NCBI GenBank assembly: GCA_009885205.1 | Contig: VFLE01000209.1 | Span: 1-15,676, forward strand | Length of the DNA: 15,676 bases | Origin: Candidatus Shapirobacteria bacterium | GTDB taxonomy: Bacteria > Patescibacteriota > Microgenomatia > UBA12405 | Direction: 5' to 3' | In this document: positions 13,779 to 15,676 of the stretch, one piece after another | How the letters are laid out: each line of letters begins with the position of its first letter | Position numbering within the stretch: position 1 is the first letter of the stretch | Translations under genes and position numbers: made by a program | The notes under the pieces: generated by a model | Told to the model about the DNA's origin: nothing | Databases searched by the model: none | Seen by the model: the letters and a program-made list of their open reading frames with translations, nothing else

Positions 13779-13783
13779 AGGCT

Positions 13784-15586
13784 ATGGAATCGCAGGTGGA
13801 GGAAATTAAAAAAAAGCTGGATATTGTCGATGTTATTAACCGGATGTTGCCCTTAAAAAAACGAGGGCGACATTTTATTGCCTGTTGCCCGTTTCACCAG
13901 GAAAAAACACCATCATTTACAGTGTCGCCGGAAATGCAAATATTTAAGTGTTTTGGATGTAGTAAGGGAGGCGATGTATTTACTTTTTACCAAGAATTTA
14001 ATCGAGTTGATTTTCGCGAAGCACTGGAAGAACTGGCTAAAATTGCGGGAGTTAAACTCAAAACTAATTTTGATGAAGGGCAAAATAAAAATCGAAAAAA
14101 AATATTGGAAATAAACAATGAAGTGGCAAAATTTTATCATTATATGTTGATGACTCACCCACTAGGGACGGTGGCTAAAAAATATGTGATGGATAGGGGG
14201 ATTAAAGAAGAAACCATAAAACAATTTGGGGTCGGGTTTTGCCCGGAACAAACTAGTTTAATTGTCAATTATTTAAAGAAAAAAGGATTTAGCGAAAATG
14301 AGATGATTATGACGGGGACTTTTGGAAAAAGTAATTACGGAAACAGGCTTTATGACCGATTTATGGGGAGATTAGTTTTCCCGTTAATTGATTTTCGGGG
14401 ACAGATTTTGGGCTTTTCGGGACGGGTACTGCCAGGGGCTAACCCGGCAGTGGCCGGGCAAATGGCCAAATATATAAATTCACCGGAAACGGAAATTTAT
14501 CATAAAAGCCAAATGGTGTTTGGCCTAAACTTGGCCAAAGATTTTATTCGCAAAGAAAATGCGGTGATAGTGGTCGAGGGAGAATTTGACATGATTTCAC
14601 CTTTTGCGGCGGACATAAAAAATATAGTGGCAGTTAAAGGAACAGCTTTTACCGAAGAACAATTACAACTTTTACGTCGCTATGCCGAGACATTGATATT
14701 GGCACTCGATGCCGACTTTGCTGGCAATCACGCGGCTATTCGGAGTATAGAACTGGCGGAAAAATTGGATTTTGATATAAAAGTGGTCGACCTCCTCGGC
14801 CAATTTAAAGACCCGGATGAGGCAGTACGAGCTGACCCTAAATGGTTTAAGCAACGAGTGACAGCGGCTATTTCAATTTGGGATTTTATTATTAATAGTG
14901 CGGTGGCCACTTTTGGAGTAGAAACAATCAAAGGCAAAAAAGAAATTTTGAATATGGTGTTGCCGTTTATTTCCCGAATTAAAAGTGAGGTGATCCGTTC
15001 GGATTATTTACATAAACTAGCAACGATGATTGGTTCAGATACCGAATCGATTAAAAAAGAAATGGAGAGGAAAGATTCAAACTTCAAACTTCAAACTTCA
15101 AATAGGGAAATGATAAAAACAATCTTAATTGAAAAAGAGCCAAAGCAAGACAGACGAGATGAAATGGAAGAAAGATTGATGACCTTAATTATGGGGGCAA
15201 AAAATAAAGTAAAGGTGGCCAAAAGAGTGGATGAAAATTTGAAATTTGCCACCATAAAATGGCAAAAAATTATGGAATTAATCCTGCGAGATAAAATTGA
15301 CTGGGAGAAACCTTTGAATAAAGTGCCCGAAGAACTAAAAGATATTTTTGGAGGGACTTTTTTGACGGCAGAGGCCCAGGATTTGGAGCCGATACGTCGA
15401 AAAAGGGAGATAAATAAAATGATGGCCAAGTTGATAACTATTGATTTGAAAAAAGAGATTATTGAAAGTGCCCAAAAGATAGGCAAATACGAACGGGAGG
15501 AAAATCAAGAAGAACTTGATAGGGCAGAAAAGGAGAATATAGCCGCGTTATTTAAATTATCCAAGTGGCAAAAGCTGCAAAAATGA
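13784..15586 (+). CDS. dnaG: DNA primase DnaG
   Basis: This 600-aa protein synthesises RNA primers at the replication fork. The N-terminal CHC2 zinc finger has C35, H38, C56 and C59 (CPFHQEKTPSF and FKCFGCSKGGD). The RNA polymerase domain follows with YDRFMGRLVFPL at 190-201 and GFSGRVL at 210-216. The Toprim domain has VVEGEFDM (263-270, Glu265) and ALDADFAG (307-314, Asp309 and Asp311), and FKDPDEAVR at 341-349. The C-terminal 440-600 helical part should contact the replicative helicase and is weakly conserved. A heptamer repeat encodes residues 431-441 at the domain boundary. Length is normal for the family. The TGA stop also forms part of the rpoD promoter. The dnaG-rpoD order is the remnant of the classic macromolecular synthesis operon. 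Confidence 0.97.
   Translation: MESQVEEIKKKLDIVDVINRMLPLKKRGRHFIACCPFHQEKTPSFTVSPEMQIFKCFGCSKGGDVFTFYQEFNRVDFREALEELAKIAGVKLKTNFDEGQNKNRKKILEINNEVAKFYHYMLMTHPLGTVAKKYVMDRGIKEETIKQFGVGFCPEQTSLIVNYLKKKGFSENEMIMTGTFGKSNYGNRLYDRFMGRLVFPLIDFRGQILGFSGRVLPGANPAVAGQMAKYINSPETEIYHKSQMVFGLNLAKDFIRKENAVIVVEGEFDMISPFAADIKNIVAVKGTAFTEEQLQLLRRYAETLILALDADFAGNHAAIRSIELAEKLDFDIKVVDLLGQFKDPDEAVRADPKWFKQRVTAAISIWDFIINSAVATFGVETIKGKKEILNMVLPFISRIKSEVIRSDYLHKLATMIGSDTESIKKEMERKDSNFKLQTSNREMIKTILIEKEPKQDRRDEMEERLMTLIMGAKNKVKVAKRVDENLKFATIKWQKIMELILRDKIDWEKPLNKVPEELKDIFGGTFLTAEAQDLEPIRRKREINKMMAKLITIDLKKEIIESAQKIGKYEREENQEELDRAEKENIAALFKLSKWQKLQK
15076..15103 (+). repeat. Heptamer tandem repeat TTCAAAC (4 units) inside dnaG
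   Basis: Three exact TTCAAAC units are followed by TTCAAAT. Three units equal seven codons and encode FKLQTSN. Because 7 is not a multiple of 3, gain or loss of a single unit would shift the dnaG frame and cut off the last 160 residues. It lies in the linker between the Toprim/core and the C-terminal domain. Confidence 0.85.
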
Positions 15587-15592
15587 TAGAAT
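15584..15592 (+). promoter_or_regulatory. rpoD: Extended -10 promoter TGATAGAAT for rpoD
   Basis: TGATAGAAT ends 7 nt before the ATG at 15600. Its TGA is the dnaG stop codon itself. No Shine-Dalgarno sequence separates the box from the ATG, so rpoD would have a leaderless transcript in addition to any dnaG readthrough. Confidence 0.5.
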
Positions 15593-15599
15593 ATACGTT

Positions 15600-15676
15600 A
15601 TGGCAGCATCACTAGATTTTTCGTCTATCAAAACAAAATTAGTGGCTCAAGGAAAAAAGCTACGTTATTTGACAAA
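15600..15676 (+). CDS. rpoD: RNA polymerase sigma factor RpoD, N-terminal start (3' truncated by the window)
   Basis: Only 25 codons are visible, beginning MAASLDFSSIKTKLV and continuing with QGKKLRYLT. The segment IKxxLxxxGKKxxYLT matches the start of sigma-70 region 1.1, where related factors read LKxLIxxGKKxGYLTxxE. Its position 14 bp after dnaG on the same strand agrees with the conserved dnaG-rpoD gene order. The frame is open to the window edge. Assignment rests on this short match plus synteny. Confidence 0.8.
   Translation, partial: MAASLDFSSIKTKLVAQGKKLRYLT

Noticed and set aside
1..15676. CRISPR arrays, tRNA, rRNA, riboswitches or insertion sequences
   Set aside because: No spaced direct repeats, cloverleaf-like sequences, known RNA motifs, transposase signatures or terminal inverted repeats were seen by eye; a covariance-model search could still find a diverged RNA.
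1..15676. Recoded TGA (glycine) as in Gracilibacteria
   Set aside because: TGA ends the primase, GT-C, ferric-reductase-like and 122-aa genes at natural positions, and no conserved gene here is interrupted by TGA.

Overview
The window looks like chromosome of a small-genome, low-GC bacterium, most likely a member of the Candidate Phyla Radiation (Patescibacteria), plausibly the Microgenomates branch. This is inferred from gene content and style: a membrane-anchored TraG/VirD4-like ATPase with a short partner protein, very small intergenic gaps, many short membrane proteins, a FKLQTSN-coding heptamer repeat, and dnaG directly followed by a sigma-70 gene. TGA ends several genes (dnaG, the GT-C gene, the ferric-reductase-like gene), so the standard bacterial code applies and a TGA-to-glycine code is unlikely. 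No rRNA, tRNA, CRISPR array, transposase or integrase was seen.

Layout. 1-556: the 3' end of an unrecognised gene, a 33-bp remnant repeating the C-terminus of the neighbouring TraG-like protein, and an AT-rich orphan ORF. 553-5105 (minus strand): SAM methyltransferase, polyprenyl diphosphate synthase, a 122-aa hypothetical protein and the 777-aa TraG/VirD4-like ATPase. 5181-6795 (plus): a coiled-coil protein with two C-terminal membrane helices, then TspO. 6849-8631 (minus): a PIF1-like helicase followed by a Nudix hydrolase. 8675-9061 (plus): a second Nudix hydrolase. 9131-10218 (minus): a ferric-reductase-like membrane protein translationally coupled to a YecM-like VOC protein. 10240-12131 (plus): a GT-C glycosyltransferase coupled to a membrane-anchored His-rich extracytoplasmic protein. 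12138-12428 (minus): two tiny membrane proteins (lmo0937-like and DUF3096-like) not previously evident as long ORFs. 12537-13745 (minus): a membrane-anchored beta-propeller protein. 13784-15676 (plus): DNA primase dnaG and the first 25 codons of rpoD.

The most general signal is regulatory. Most genes that open a transcription unit have a -10-like hexamer, often with an extended TGn, only 5-9 nt before the start codon and no Shine-Dalgarno sequence. That geometry implies leaderless mRNAs. Two downstream genes (tspO and the His-rich protein) carry clear Shine-Dalgarno sequences instead. Divergent pairs are packed so tightly (21-75 bp) that their promoters overlap or face each other.

Much of the gene set is cell-envelope related: isoprenoid chain synthesis, GT-C glycosyl transfer, anchored extracytoplasmic proteins, TspO, and a type IV secretion-like ATPase. 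The right end is core replication and transcription (primase, sigma factor). I saw no clearly new multi-gene defence or mobile system. The points most worth checking are the duplicated TraG C-terminus, the promoter architecture, and the frame-breaking heptamer repeat inside dnaG.
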